DNA of 64,000 nucleotides from Eubacterium sp. (GTDB lineage: Bacteria; Bacillota; Clostridia; Oscillospirales; Acutalibacteraceae). Positions 54,141 to 62,640 of this stretch are shown piece after piece. A program made the translations under genes and the position numbers. Below the pieces are notes generated by a model. It had not been told where the DNA came from, made no database searches, and worked only from the letters and a program-made list of their open reading frames with translations. Numbering within the stretch: position 1 is the stretch's first letter; each line of letters opens with the position of its first letter. The stretch covers positions 911,564 through 975,563 of the forward strand of contig JARHZA010000001.1 of the NCBI GenBank assembly GCA_029258375.1, read 5' to 3'.

Positions 54141-54989
54141 TTGAGTAAAGAAAGCAAACTCGAAAAGAAAGAAGCAAAAGCAGCCAAGAAGGCGGCTAAA
54201 GCTGATAAAGTAGCACAGAAGAGTGCTGCGAAAGCAGAAAAACAACATGCCAAAGCATATGACAAATTTGTAAAAGAAGCTACAAATAAGAATGCAAAAG
54301 GCGAAAAAAAAGCTACAGCATCAGGAAAAGCATTTACACCAATAGTAATTCCACCTATTGATCAGTTCCAATCAAAGGCAGAGTTAAAAGCTATTAAAGC
54401 AAACGATAAAGCCTATGATGCTTTAGTTAAAAAGATCAACAAGAAAAATACAAAAATGGAAGCAAAGTGTGCAAAAAAGGGTCAACCTTTCGTTCCTATT
54501 GCAATTCCTGGTAAAGATGAAGTTGTAGCACAAGAAAATAAGAAGAAAAAGATTTTCTCAATGATTCTTATGATTCTCCTTATTTGGTTTATGATTTATT
54601 TCATCATCATGTGGGTTAACTATGTTGCTCCAATTAAACCTGTTGATGAAACTGTTTCAGAAACTAATAGTGTTAACTATGATTATGAAACATATTCAAA
54701 TCCTCATGAAATTACAACTACACCTGATTATAGCGTTTCTGATGCTAGACGTTTCCTTCAACAAGTTATTCATGACAACTGGAAGGTTATTGGTTATTCT
54801 TCAGATGTAAGTTCATCTTCTATTACATATAGCAATAAGACTATTAAAGTTAACAATGCTAAGTGTTATGTATTTACATGTTCAGGTAAAACATATGCAG
54901 TTCCAGTTAAATTATCTGGTTGTTATGTTGAAGACAATGGTAAGTATGTTCCATTAACATTTAATGATACTGATATATTATTTAAATAA
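54141..54989 (+). CDS. single-pass membrane protein with Lys/Ala-rich duplicated N-terminal modules
   Basis: A 282-residue protein I do not recognise. Residues 1-36 are Ala/Lys/Glu-rich and probably helical. Two similar modules follow: 37-74 (AKAYDKFVKEATNKN ... GKAFTPIVIPPID) and 88-126 (NDKAYDALVKKINKKN ... GQPFVPIAIPGKD), about 51 residues apart. KKKK precedes one transmembrane helix (138-162), so the modules face the cytoplasm. The outer part has a Thr/Ser-rich linker and a compact domain (about 198-282) with two cysteines in KCYVFTCSG. It starts at TTG 54141, with AAGGAGGGC 7 bases upstream. Confidence 0.72.
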   Translation: MSKESKLEKKEAKAAKKAAKADKVAQKSAAKAEKQHAKAYDKFVKEATNKNAKGEKKATASGKAFTPIVIPPIDQFQSKAELKAIKANDKAYDALVKKINKKNTKMEAKCAKKGQPFVPIAIPGKDEVVAQENKKKKIFSMILMILLIWFMIYFIIMWVNYVAPIKPVDETVSETNSVNYDYETYSNPHEITTTPDYSVSDARRFLQQVIHDNWKVIGYSSDVSSSSITYSNKTIKVNNAKCYVFTCSGKTYAVPVKLSGCYVEDNGKYVPLTFNDTDILFK

Positions 54990-54995
54990 TTAATT

Positions 54996-55025
54996 AAAAG
55001 CCCAACTAATAAGTTGGGCTTTTTC
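54996..55025 (+). terminator. terminator after the repeat-bearing gene
   Basis: AAAAGCCCAACT-AATA-AGTTGGGCTTTT plus T. The 170 bases between this and the next terminator show nothing further that I can support. Confidence 0.92.
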
Positions 55026-55199
55026 ATTTGTATATTGAATGTATATCAGCTATAATCAATTATATAAAGACTTTTGCTTTAATTTTGTAAAATTACTATT
55101 TAGTACTATAAAACGCTTCACAAGGCGTATAATAGCTTAATAAATTAACATATATATTATTTACCAAATTGAACAATTTATATTTTTCTATTTTCTAAT

Positions 55200-55233
55200 A
55201 AAAAAAGCGTAGTTTTAAAACTACGCTTTTTTC
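55200..55233. terminator. terminator of the DUF711 operon
   Basis: AAAAAAGCGTAGTTTT followed directly by its complement AAAACTACGCTTTTTT, a 16-bp palindrome. It acts on the minus-strand operon and could also act on the plus strand. Confidence 0.82.
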
Positions 55234-55266
55234 TGCTTTATTGTTGTAAAAATATATTGATAAAAA

Positions 55267-56622
55267 TTAGTTTTTAAGACTATGAAGAGGAGCTGGTATT
55301 CTGCCGCCTCTATTTATGAATTTGGCTGGGGAATTAGTATTAACTTTCATAACTGGGCCTGCGCCTAGAAGTCCGCCAAATTCAAGTTCATCGCCAATAT
55401 TTTTGCCAACTGCAGGAATAACTCTAACTGCAGTTGTTTTGCCATTAACCATACCGATTGCAGCTTCATCAGCAATTATACCACTAATGACTTCTGCTGA
55501 AGTATCTCCAGGAATAACAATCATATCAAGACCTACTGAACAAACAGCTGTCATAGCTTCTAATTTTTCTATTGAAAGGGCACCTGAACGTGCTGCATTA
55601 ATCATACCTGCATCTTCTGATACTGGTATAAATGCACCTGAAAGACCACCAACGCTTGAAGAAGCCATTACGCCACCTTTTTTTACTGCATCATTAAGCA
55701 TTGCAAGGCAAGCAGTAGTACCAGCAGCACCACATTGTTCAAGACCAATTTCTTCAAGAATGTGAGCAACAGAGTCACCAACTGCAGGTGTTGGTGCAAG
55801 TGATAAGTCAACAATTCCGAATGGGACACCTAATCTTTTTGATGCTTCAACACCTACTAGTTGACCCATACGTGTAACTTTAAACGCTGTCTTTTTAATG
55901 AGCTCTGCAATTTCATTTATGCTATAATCAGGGTATTTTGAGATTGCTGCCCTAACAACACCTGGACCAGATACGCCTACATTGATTACGCAATCTGGTT
56001 CTGAAACACCATGAAATGCACCTGCCATAAATGGGTTATCTTCTGGAGCATTACAAAATACAACTAACTTACCAGGTCCAATACAATTGTTATCTTTTGT
56101 TAGTTCTGCAGCTTCTTTAACTTTTTGACCCATAATTTTAACTGCGTCAAGGTTAATTCCGGCTTTTGTTGAACCAATATTTACAGAAGAACAAATATGC
56201 TCTGTTCTTGCAAGTGCTTCTGGAATAGAATTGATCAATTCCAAATCACCGGCAGAAAATCCTTTCTGAACTAATGCAGAATAACCGCCAATAAAGTTAA
56301 CACCTATTGTTTGTGCTGCCTTTTCGAGTGTAAGTGCATATTTAACTGGATCGCCGCCACTTATACCTGCCATAATGGCAATAGGAGTAACAGAAACACG
56401 TTTATTTATAATTGGAATACCAAAATGTTTTTCAATATCTTCACCTGTAGAAACAAGGTTTTCTGCCTTACGGCAAATCTTCTCATAAACTTTTTCACAT
56501 GCTCTATCAATGTTTGTATCAGCACAATCAAGAAGAGAAATACCCATTGTTGTTGTACGGATATCAAGACATTCTTCTTGAATCATATGAATAGTTTCAA
56601 GAATATCAAATGTATTTATCAT
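55267..56622 (-). CDS. DUF711 / UPF0210 family protein
   Basis: A 451-residue protein of the PFL-like UPF0210 family. Conserved segments include [61 protein letters not shown] and a Gly-rich [20 protein letters not shown]. Biochemical function unknown. GGAGTTAATTTT lies before the ATG. It sits 11 bases after an ACT-domain gene, its near-universal partner, so the ACT protein may sense a ligand for it (inference). Confidence 0.92.
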   Translation of the reverse strand: MINTFDILETIHMIQEECLDIRTTTMGISLLDCADTNIDRACEKVYEKICRKAENLVSTGEDIEKHFGIPIINKRVSVTPIAIMAGISGGDPVKYALTLEKAAQTIGVNFIGGYSALVQKGFSAGDLELINSIPEALARTEHICSSVNIGSTKAGINLDAVKIMGQKVKEAAELTKDNNCIGPGKLVVFCNAPEDNPFMAGAFHGVSEPDCVINVGVSGPGVVRAAISKYPDYSINEIAELIKKTAFKVTRMGQLVGVEASKRLGVPFGIVDLSLAPTPAVGDSVAHILEEIGLEQCGAAGTTACLAMLNDAVKKGGVMASSSVGGLSGAFIPVSEDAGMINAARSGALSIEKLEAMTAVCSVGLDMIVIPGDTSAEVISGIIADEAAIGMVNGKTTAVRVIPAVGKNIGDELEFGGLLGAGPVMKVNTNSPAKFINRGGRIPAPLHSLKN

Positions 56623-56633
56623 AAAATTAACTC

Positions 56634-56903
56634 CTATATTCTGTGCATAGAATTGAAAATATCTTCGTTCATAACGTGAATTGCTAATGCATTTTCATTA
56701 CCATATTCGGTGAGTGTATCTGCGAATTCTGGAAATGATGTTGAACAATTAGATACATCAACAATCATAATCATACAAAACATATCTTGAAGAATTGATT
56801 GTGTTACTTCAATAACATTTACTTGTTTTTCTGCGCAAATTGCTGATACTTTAGCTAATATACCAACAACGTCTTTACCAACTACTGTAATTACTGCTTT
56901 CAT
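56634..56903 (-). CDS. ACT-domain protein, UPF0237 family
   Basis: An 89-residue protein that is essentially one ACT domain: [31 protein letters not shown], read in two parts (3-17 and 18-33), is the amino-acid-binding half. It is GcvR-like, and UPF0237 is the usual neighbour of UPF0210. ATG 56903 follows GGAGG with an 8-base gap; a frame extension to 56960 runs through the promoter. Confidence 0.93.
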   Translation of the reverse strand: MKAVITVVGKDVVGILAKVSAICAEKQVNVIEVTQSILQDMFCMIMIVDVSNCSTSFPEFADTLTEYGNENALAIHVMNEDIFNSMHRI

Positions 56904-56931
56904 AAGGTTAACCTCCATAAATAATATATCG

Positions 56932-56960
56932 ATTATATCAAAGTGACAAACTTTTTTCAA
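56932..56960 (-). promoter_or_regulatory. promoter of the ACT/DUF711 operon
   Basis: Minus strand: TTGAAA (56960-56955), 17 bases, TATAAT (56937-56932). Confidence 0.85.
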
Positions 56961-56978
56961 TAAAAAGCAGAATATTAT

Positions 56979-57006
56979 TTGAAAATATGAATAAATGTGG
57001 TAAAAT
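56979..57006 (+). promoter_or_regulatory. promoter of the PHP-Lrp-aminotransferase-ispE operon
   Basis: TTGAAA (56979-56984), 16 bases, TAAAAT (57001-57006). Divergent from the ACT gene promoter. Confidence 0.65.
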
Positions 57007-57034
57007 AGTAGATCGGTAAAGGGGAGTAGATGTA

Positions 57035-57859
57035 ATGTTTATAAATTTAATTGATATGCATACACATTCTGACCACTCATTTGACGGGCATCATTCATGT
57101 ATGCTTTTATGCGAAAATGCAGTAGAAAAAAACATAGACGGAATCGCAATAACTGATCATTGCGAAATAGACTCTAAAAATTTTGATTTTCGAGCTTTTT
57201 GTTCTAATCAAATAGTAGACACACGAAAAGCAAAAAAATTTTTTGAAGGTAGTCTACTGGTGCTACAAGGAATAGAATTAGGTCAACCAATTTATAATAA
57301 AGAACTTGCCGAAAATATTCTTGAAAAATATCATTATGATTTTGTCTTAGGTTCAATACATAATCTCGAGAACATGGAAGATTTTTATTTCATTGATTTC
57401 GATAAATATGATGTTTATGATTTGTTAGATAAATATTTTGATGCTGTTTTGGAATTATGTGAGTGGAATAAGTTTGATTCACTTGCACATTTAACTTATC
57501 CTTTAAGATATATTGCTGAAAGAACTAATATAAATGTTGACTTAAATAAATTTTCTGATAAAATTGAAAAGATTCTTAAAACTTTAGTTCAAAATGAAAA
57601 GGCACTTGAAATAAATACTTCTGGTCTTTTTCAACCTATAAATGATTTTTTGCCCAATAAAAAAATAATTAAATTGTTTAAAGATTTGGGCGGAGAACAT
57701 ATCACTATTGGATCAGATAGTCATTATTGTGATAAATTAGGTGCAGGAATAGAAGATGGTTTAAAATTAGCAAAAGAATGTGGATTTGATGATATTACAA
57801 TTTATCAACATAGAAATCCAATATTGCTTCCTATTGAACAAATTGAGGTGACACTATAA
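57035..57859 (+). CDS. PHP-domain phosphoesterase, histidinol-phosphatase (HisJ)-like
   Basis: A 274-residue PHP-fold metal enzyme: DMHTHSDHSFDG near the N-terminus, ITDHCE, LGSIHN, LAHLTYP, EINTSG and TIGSDSHYCD. This spacing fits the HisK/HisJ type histidinol-phosphate phosphatase. No other his gene is nearby, so the substrate could differ. GGGGAG precedes the ATG. One base separates it from the Lrp gene. Confidence 0.85.
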   Translation: MFINLIDMHTHSDHSFDGHHSCMLLCENAVEKNIDGIAITDHCEIDSKNFDFRAFCSNQIVDTRKAKKFFEGSLLVLQGIELGQPIYNKELAENILEKYHYDFVLGSIHNLENMEDFYFIDFDKYDVYDLLDKYFDAVLELCEWNKFDSLAHLTYPLRYIAERTNINVDLNKFSDKIEKILKTLVQNEKALEINTSGLFQPINDFLPNKKIIKLFKDLGGEHITIGSDSHYCDKLGAGIEDGLKLAKECGFDDITIYQHRNPILLPIEQIEVTL

Positions 57860-57860
57860 A

Positions 57861-58340
57861 ATGGAACAATTATTAAATTTACTTGAAAGCAATGCAAGAT
57901 TAACAAATAAAGAACTTGCTGTTATGCTTGGTAAAACAGAAGAAGAAATTGCTGAACAAATTAAAATATATGAAGATACAGGTGTTATCAAAGGTTATAA
58001 AACAATGATTGATAAGCACAAAGTTGATTCTGAAAGTGTAACTGCACTTATTGAAATAAAGGTTCATCCAAAACTTGGTCAAGGATTTGATGACATTGCA
58101 GAAAGAATTGCACAACTTGAAGAAGTTGAATCTATATACTTAATGAGTGGTGGTTTTGATCTTGCGGTTATGGTAACTGATAAATCATTCCATGAAGTTG
58201 CAATGTTTGTTGCAAAGCGTTTATCTCCTCTTGAAGGTGTTATTTCAACTGCAACACACTTTATTCTTAGAAAATATAAAGATCAAAATGTTTTCTTTAC
58301 AGATAATTATACTGATGATAGGGGGACAATTTCCCTTTGA
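57861..58340 (+). CDS. Lrp/AsnC-family transcriptional regulator
   Basis: A 159-residue regulator with an N-terminal winged helix-turn-helix (LLESNARLTNKELAVMLG ... VIKGYKTMID) and a C-terminal RAM domain (EIKVHPKLGQGFDDIAERI, IYLMSGGFDLAVMV). Such proteins usually sense amino acids. Directly before an aminotransferase gene, which it probably controls or is co-expressed with. TTGAGGTGA precedes the ATG. Confidence 0.92.
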   Translation: MEQLLNLLESNARLTNKELAVMLGKTEEEIAEQIKIYEDTGVIKGYKTMIDKHKVDSESVTALIEIKVHPKLGQGFDDIAERIAQLEEVESIYLMSGGFDLAVMVTDKSFHEVAMFVAKRLSPLEGVISTATHFILRKYKDQNVFFTDNYTDDRGTISL

Positions 58341-59512
58341 TAAACTATAATGATTTTTTGAATGAAAGCATAGTAAATGTTAAACCAAGTGGAATAAGAA
58401 AATTCTTTTCTATTGCAGAAGAAATGGACAATGTTATTTCTCTTGGCGTTGGAGAACCAGATTTTTTAACTCCTTGGCATATTAGATCTTGTGCCATTGA
58501 TTCTCTCGGTAAGGGATCAACAAGATATACTGCCAATGCTGGTTTGATCGCATTAAGAGAAGAAATTTCTGATTTTTATGATAGAAAATATAATATAAAA
58601 TATGATTCTAAAAGCCAAGTTTTGGTTACGGTTGGTGGTTCTGAGGGTATTGATATGGCAATTAGAACTGTTATCTCAAATGGAGATGATGTTCTTGTTG
58701 TTGAACCATCGTTTGTTTGTTATAGACCAATTATAGAAACTTGCGGTGGAAGAGTAATTCCTATAACTACTAAGGAAGAAAATAATTTTAAACTAACTCC
58801 CGAAGAGATTGAACAAGCTGTTACAGATAAAACAAAACTTATTGTTCTTCCTTATCCAAACAATCCAACTGGTGCAATTATGCGAAAAGAAGATTTGGAA
58901 AAGATAGCAAAAGTGATTATTAAACATAATTTGTTAGTCTTATCTGATGAAATATATAGTGAATTAACTTATGGAAAAGAAAAACACTGTTCTATTGCTT
59001 CAATTGAAGGAATGAAAGAAAGAACAATAGTTATAAATGGTTTTTCAAAAACATATTCTATGACTGGTTGGCGTCTTGGTTATGCTCTTGGTCCATCACC
59101 AATTATTAAGCAGATGACAAAACTTCATCAATTTGCAATTATGAGTGCTCCTACAACTTCGCAGTATGCTGCAATTCAAGCACTTAAGTATGGAGATGAA
59201 GATATTGAAGATATGCTTAAGGAGTATGATGCAAGAAGACGTTATACTGTTAATGCATTTCGAGAAATTGGTTTAGATTGTTTTGAACCGGAAGGTGCGT
59301 TTTATGTTTTTCCTTGCATTAAATCAACAGGTTTAAGCAGTGAGGAGTTTTGTGAACAGTTAATTATGTCTAAAAGAGTTGCAGTTGTGCCGGGTAATGC
59401 TTTTGGCGATTGTGGTGAAGGTTATATACGAGTTTCATATTGTTATTCTATTGATAATATAAGAAAAGCAATTGAGAGAATTGGCGAATTCGTTAAAGAA
59501 TTAAGGGGTTAA
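58337..59512 (+). CDS. class I/II PLP aminotransferase
   Basis: A 391-residue fold-type I aminotransferase. PLP lysine K238 lies in NGFSKTYSMTGWRLG; other marks are ISLGVGEPDFLTPWHI, LPYPNNPTGAI, LSDEIYSEL and the C-terminal RVSYCYS. It resembles aspartate/aromatic aminotransferases of the PatA/AspC-Ib group. It starts at TTG 58337, overlapping the Lrp stop by 4 bases, with AGGGGGA 10 bases upstream. The linked Lrp regulator suggests amino-acid-responsive control. Confidence 0.9.
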   Translation: MINYNDFLNESIVNVKPSGIRKFFSIAEEMDNVISLGVGEPDFLTPWHIRSCAIDSLGKGSTRYTANAGLIALREEISDFYDRKYNIKYDSKSQVLVTVGGSEGIDMAIRTVISNGDDVLVVEPSFVCYRPIIETCGGRVIPITTKEENNFKLTPEEIEQAVTDKTKLIVLPYPNNPTGAIMRKEDLEKIAKVIIKHNLLVLSDEIYSELTYGKEKHCSIASIEGMKERTIVINGFSKTYSMTGWRLGYALGPSPIIKQMTKLHQFAIMSAPTTSQYAAIQALKYGDEDIEDMLKEYDARRRYTVNAFREIGLDCFEPEGAFYVFPCIKSTGLSSEEFCEQLIMSKRVAVVPGNAFGDCGEGYIRVSYCYSIDNIRKAIERIGEFVKELRG

Positions 59513-59513
59513 T

Positions 59514-60386
59514 ATGGAAGTTGCAATAAAAGCGTATGCTAAAATCAATTTAATGCTTGATATAATAAATCGTCGTAATGATGGTTACCATGATTTATTT
59601 ATGATAATGCAAAGCATAAGCGTATATGATAAAGTTACAGTAAAATCAAATAACTCTAAAACAATTACAATAAAATGCAATATTGATGACATTCCTCTTA
59701 ATGAAAAAAATATTGCTTGGAAAGCTGCAGATGCATTTTTCAAAGCAAGAGATATAGAAAATAAAGGTATTGAAATTACTATTGATAAAAGGATACCACA
59801 TGCAGCTGGATTAGCAGGTGGAAGTGCTGATGGAGCGGCAGTTATTGTTGCTCTTAATAGAATATATAAAACCAATCTAACTGATGATGAGTTATGCCAA
59901 ATAGGTGTTAAAATAGGTGCAGATGTTCCTTTTTGCATCACTGGCGGAACCCTTTTAGCTCAGGGAATAGGTGATGTTCTGCATAAAGTCAGTCCTCTAA
60001 AAGATTGTTTTATCGTTATTGCAAAACCAGACTTTGATGTTAATACTGGTAATGCTTATAGACAATTTGATGATTTTGGAAAAACTCATACTCCGGATAA
60101 ATTTGGAATGTTATGTGCTATGGAGTCTCAAGATCTTCAACAGATTTGTTTGAAAATGGAAAATGTTTTTGAACAGTTTATTGAAGTTCCTAATAGAATT
60201 TCTATTAAAGAAACAATGAAAAATAATGGTTCAATTGGTGTTTGTATGAGTGGAAGTGGACCGACAGTTTTTGGCATATTTGAAGAAATGAGTAATGCAG
60301 AAAAAGCCGCTATCGAATTAAAAAAATTTGCAAAACAAATTGAAATATGCACTCCCGTTAAATGTGGATGCGAAATAATTGAATAA
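59514..60386 (+). CDS. ispE: 4-diphosphocytidyl-2-C-methyl-D-erythritol kinase
   Basis: A 290-residue GHMP kinase of the MEP isoprenoid pathway. The N-terminus has VAIKAYAKINLMLDI, the ATP loop is PHAAGLAGGSADGAA, and the C-terminal GSIGVCMSGSGPTVFGIF is motif 3. TTAAGGGGTTAAT lies before the ATG, one base after the aminotransferase stop. It implies use of the MEP rather than the mevalonate route. Confidence 0.96.
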   Translation: MEVAIKAYAKINLMLDIINRRNDGYHDLFMIMQSISVYDKVTVKSNNSKTITIKCNIDDIPLNEKNIAWKAADAFFKARDIENKGIEITIDKRIPHAAGLAGGSADGAAVIVALNRIYKTNLTDDELCQIGVKIGADVPFCITGGTLLAQGIGDVLHKVSPLKDCFIVIAKPDFDVNTGNAYRQFDDFGKTHTPDKFGMLCAMESQDLQQICLKMENVFEQFIEVPNRISIKETMKNNGSIGVCMSGSGPTVFGIFEEMSNAEKAAIELKKFAKQIEICTPVKCGCEIIE

Positions 60387-60400
60387 AAATTTTAAAGTCT

Positions 60401-60433
60401 GCCTACAATCAATTTGAAAGGTAGGCTTTTTTT
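60401..60433 (+). terminator. terminator-like hairpin directly before spoIIR
   Basis: GCCTAC (60401-60406) and GTAGGC (60421-60426) around 14 bases, then T7, which ends on the base before the spoIIR ATG. The right side contains AAAGGTAGG, the only Shine-Dalgarno-like sequence for spoIIR. Confidence 0.7.
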
Positions 60434-61045
60434 ATGTCAAAAAGAATTAAAATATTTATACCCGTATTTGTTTTATTATTGATTATTGCATCATATATTT
60501 CGCCTTTTTTAACAACAAGTAATAAAATTTCAAATGATGTGTTTAGACTTCATATACTTGCCAATTCTGATTCTGAAGAAGATCAAAATTTAAAATTAAA
60601 AGTAAGAGATGAAATATTGAAATCAGGACAAGAATTATTTTTAAATTGTAATTCACTTGATGAAATAATAAAAGTTAGTTCTGATAACGTTAAATTTTTT
60701 AAAGATATTGCGGAAAAATGTATAAAAGAAAATGGTTATAATTATCCAGTTAATATTTATGTAGATAAAGAATATTTTTCCACAAGAAAATATGATAAGA
60801 TTACGCTTCCAAGTGGGTTTTATAACGCCTTAAAAATTGAAATTGGCAACGCAGAAGGACACAATTGGTGGTGTGTTATGTTTCCTGCAATTTGTTTATC
60901 GGCTGTTTCAGATGAAGAAATTTATGAAATTCTTGATGATGATGAGATCGATTTAATCAATTCAAATGAAAAGTATGAAATAAGATTTAAAATTGTTGAG
61001 ATTTATTCAAAAATTAAGAATGAATTGCAAAAATTACGACAGTGA
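60434..61045 (+). CDS. spoIIR: stage II sporulation protein R
   Basis: A 203-residue secreted signalling protein. It has an N-terminal hydrophobic segment (6-24), then the family hallmarks FRLHILANSDSEEDQNLKLK (39-58) and GHNWWCVMFPAICL near residue 140. In B. subtilis, SpoIIR is made in the forespore under SigF and triggers SpoIIGA to process pro-SigE in the mother cell. I see no convincing SigF promoter. The gene lies in the shadow of the ispE terminator hairpin. Confidence 0.93.
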   Translation: MSKRIKIFIPVFVLLLIIASYISPFLTTSNKISNDVFRLHILANSDSEEDQNLKLKVRDEILKSGQELFLNCNSLDEIIKVSSDNVKFFKDIAEKCIKENGYNYPVNIYVDKEYFSTRKYDKITLPSGFYNALKIEIGNAEGHNWWCVMFPAICLSAVSDEEIYEILDDDEIDLINSNEKYEIRFKIVEIYSKIKNELQKLRQ

Positions 61046-61139
61046 GTAAATTTAGACTAAAAATTCCAATAATAAGGAAAAATATTATGCAACATTTTAT
61101 TAAAAAATTAACATAACGCCACATTTTGTATTATTACTA

Positions 61140-61148
61140 TGCTATAAT
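61140..61148 (+). promoter_or_regulatory. extended -10 promoter of the GlpA-like cluster
   Basis: TGCTATAAT, an extended -10 element with no good -35. Confidence 0.6.
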
Positions 61149-61163
61149 AGCAATGAAAAAACA

Positions 61164-61177
61164 GTTCCGGTTGGAAC
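61164..61177 (+). promoter_or_regulatory. small hairpin near the 5' end of the GlpA-like transcript
   Basis: GTTCC-GGTT-GGAAC, about 10 bases after the predicted start site. It could be an operator or an RNA stem. Confidence 0.35.
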
Positions 61178-61199
61178 AAGAAATTAATGGGGTGAAATT

Positions 61200-62630
61200 A
61201 TGAATTATGATGTTGTCGTAATTGGTGCCGGAGTCATAGGCTCACTTATTTCTCGAGAACTTTCAAAGTTTAATGTAAGTGTAGCATTTGTAGATAAGTG
61301 CAACGATGTTGCAATGGGCACAACAAAAGCAAACAGCGCTATTGTTCATGGTGGCTTTGATGCTAAAACTGGCACACTCAAAGCAAAACTTAATGTTCGT
61401 GGTGCTGAGATGATGCCGGAAGTTTGTAAAGAACTTTCAGTACCTTATAAAAACAATGGTTCATTAGTATTAGCATTTTCTGATGAAGAAATGGGATATA
61501 TTAACGAATTATTTGAAAGAGGACTTGCAAACGGTGTAAAGAAACTTTCAATTCTCAATAAAGAAGAAGTAAAAGCTATTGAACCAAATGTAAGTGACGA
61601 AGTTGTTGGAGCATTACTTTGTGAATGTTCTGGCATTGTATGTCCTTATGAATTAACTATTGCTGCGGCTGAAAATGCAGTAGTTAATGGTGCAGAGTTC
61701 TTAAGAAATTGTGAAGTTACTGCAATTAAAGAAGAAAATGATCAATTTGTATTAACTACTACACTTGGAGATATTGAAGCAAAATATGTTATAAACGCAT
61801 CTGGCGTATATTCTGATGTAGTTTCAAGAATGATCGGTGACGATAGTTTCTCTATTATCAATCGCAAAGGCGAATATTACCTTTTAGATAAATCATTTGG
61901 TAACACAGCAAGTCATACATTATTCCAATGCCCTAATGCTATGGGTAAAGGCGTACTTGTAACTCCAACAGTAGATGGTAATTTACTTCTTGGACCAACA
62001 GCTCTTGATGTTGATAATAAAGATGATATTGATACGACACCAGATGGCCTTGACTTAGTTGTTAGCAAAGCTACAAAAACAATTCCATCACTTAATGTTC
62101 GTGGAGCTATCACATCTTTTGCTGGTTTAAGATCACATCCAACAACTGGGGACTTTATCATTGAGTTTTCAGCAAAGAACGATCATTTCGTAAATGTTGC
62201 TGGTATTGAATCTCCTGGTCTTTCTGCAGCTCCTGCAATTGCTGAAATGGTTGCAAAAATGGTTGCAGAAAAAGCTGAATTAACAGAAAAGAATGATTTT
62301 GTAGGAACAAGAAAAGCGCCTGTTAAATTCCGTGAAATGAATGCTGAAGAACGTGAAGAATTAGTTAAAAATAATAAGGCTTATGGTAGAATTATTTGTA
62401 GATGCGAAACAGTTACCGAAGGCGAAATTATTGATGCAATTCATAGCCCTGTTGGTGCTCGTGATGTTGACGGTATTAAGCGTAGAACACGTGCAGGAAT
62501 GGGAAGATGTCAAAGTGGTTTCTGTGGTTCTAAAGTAGTTGAAATTCTTGCTCGTGAACTTGATTTACCTATGAACGAAATAACAAAATTTGGTGGGGAT
62601 TCTAAAATCCTCTTTGAAAGAACAAAGTGA
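61200..62630 (+). CDS. GlpA-like FAD-dependent oxidoreductase with BFD-type iron-sulfur domain
   Basis: 476 residues. The FAD-binding VVIGAGVIGSLISREL is at the N-terminus, with the DAO-type fold following (ANSAIVHGGFDA, GLRSHPTTGDF). The C-terminal BFD-like [2Fe-2S] domain has four cysteines in IICRCETVTEGE and GMGRCQSGFCG. This layout is the GlpA type, anaerobic glycerol-3-phosphate dehydrogenase. True GlpA is longer and no glpK is visible, so the substrate may be another 2-hydroxyacid or sugar alcohol phosphate. GGGGTGAAATT precedes the ATG. Confidence 0.85.
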   Translation: MNYDVVVIGAGVIGSLISRELSKFNVSVAFVDKCNDVAMGTTKANSAIVHGGFDAKTGTLKAKLNVRGAEMMPEVCKELSVPYKNNGSLVLAFSDEEMGYINELFERGLANGVKKLSILNKEEVKAIEPNVSDEVVGALLCECSGIVCPYELTIAAAENAVVNGAEFLRNCEVTAIKEENDQFVLTTTLGDIEAKYVINASGVYSDVVSRMIGDDSFSIINRKGEYYLLDKSFGNTASHTLFQCPNAMGKGVLVTPTVDGNLLLGPTALDVDNKDDIDTTPDGLDLVVSKATKTIPSLNVRGAITSFAGLRSHPTTGDFIIEFSAKNDHFVNVAGIESPGLSAAPAIAEMVAKMVAEKAELTEKNDFVGTRKAPVKFREMNAEEREELVKNNKAYGRIICRCETVTEGEIIDAIHSPVGARDVDGIKRRTRAGMGRCQSGFCGSKVVEILARELDLPMNEITKFGGDSKILFERTK

Positions 62631-62640
62631 GGTGTGAATT

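Noticed and set aside
54990-55266. Small gene between the repeat-bearing gene and the DUF711 gene
   Set aside because: No frame with a ribosome site; only two terminators and AT-rich sequence. A TATAAT near 55125 has no usable -35.
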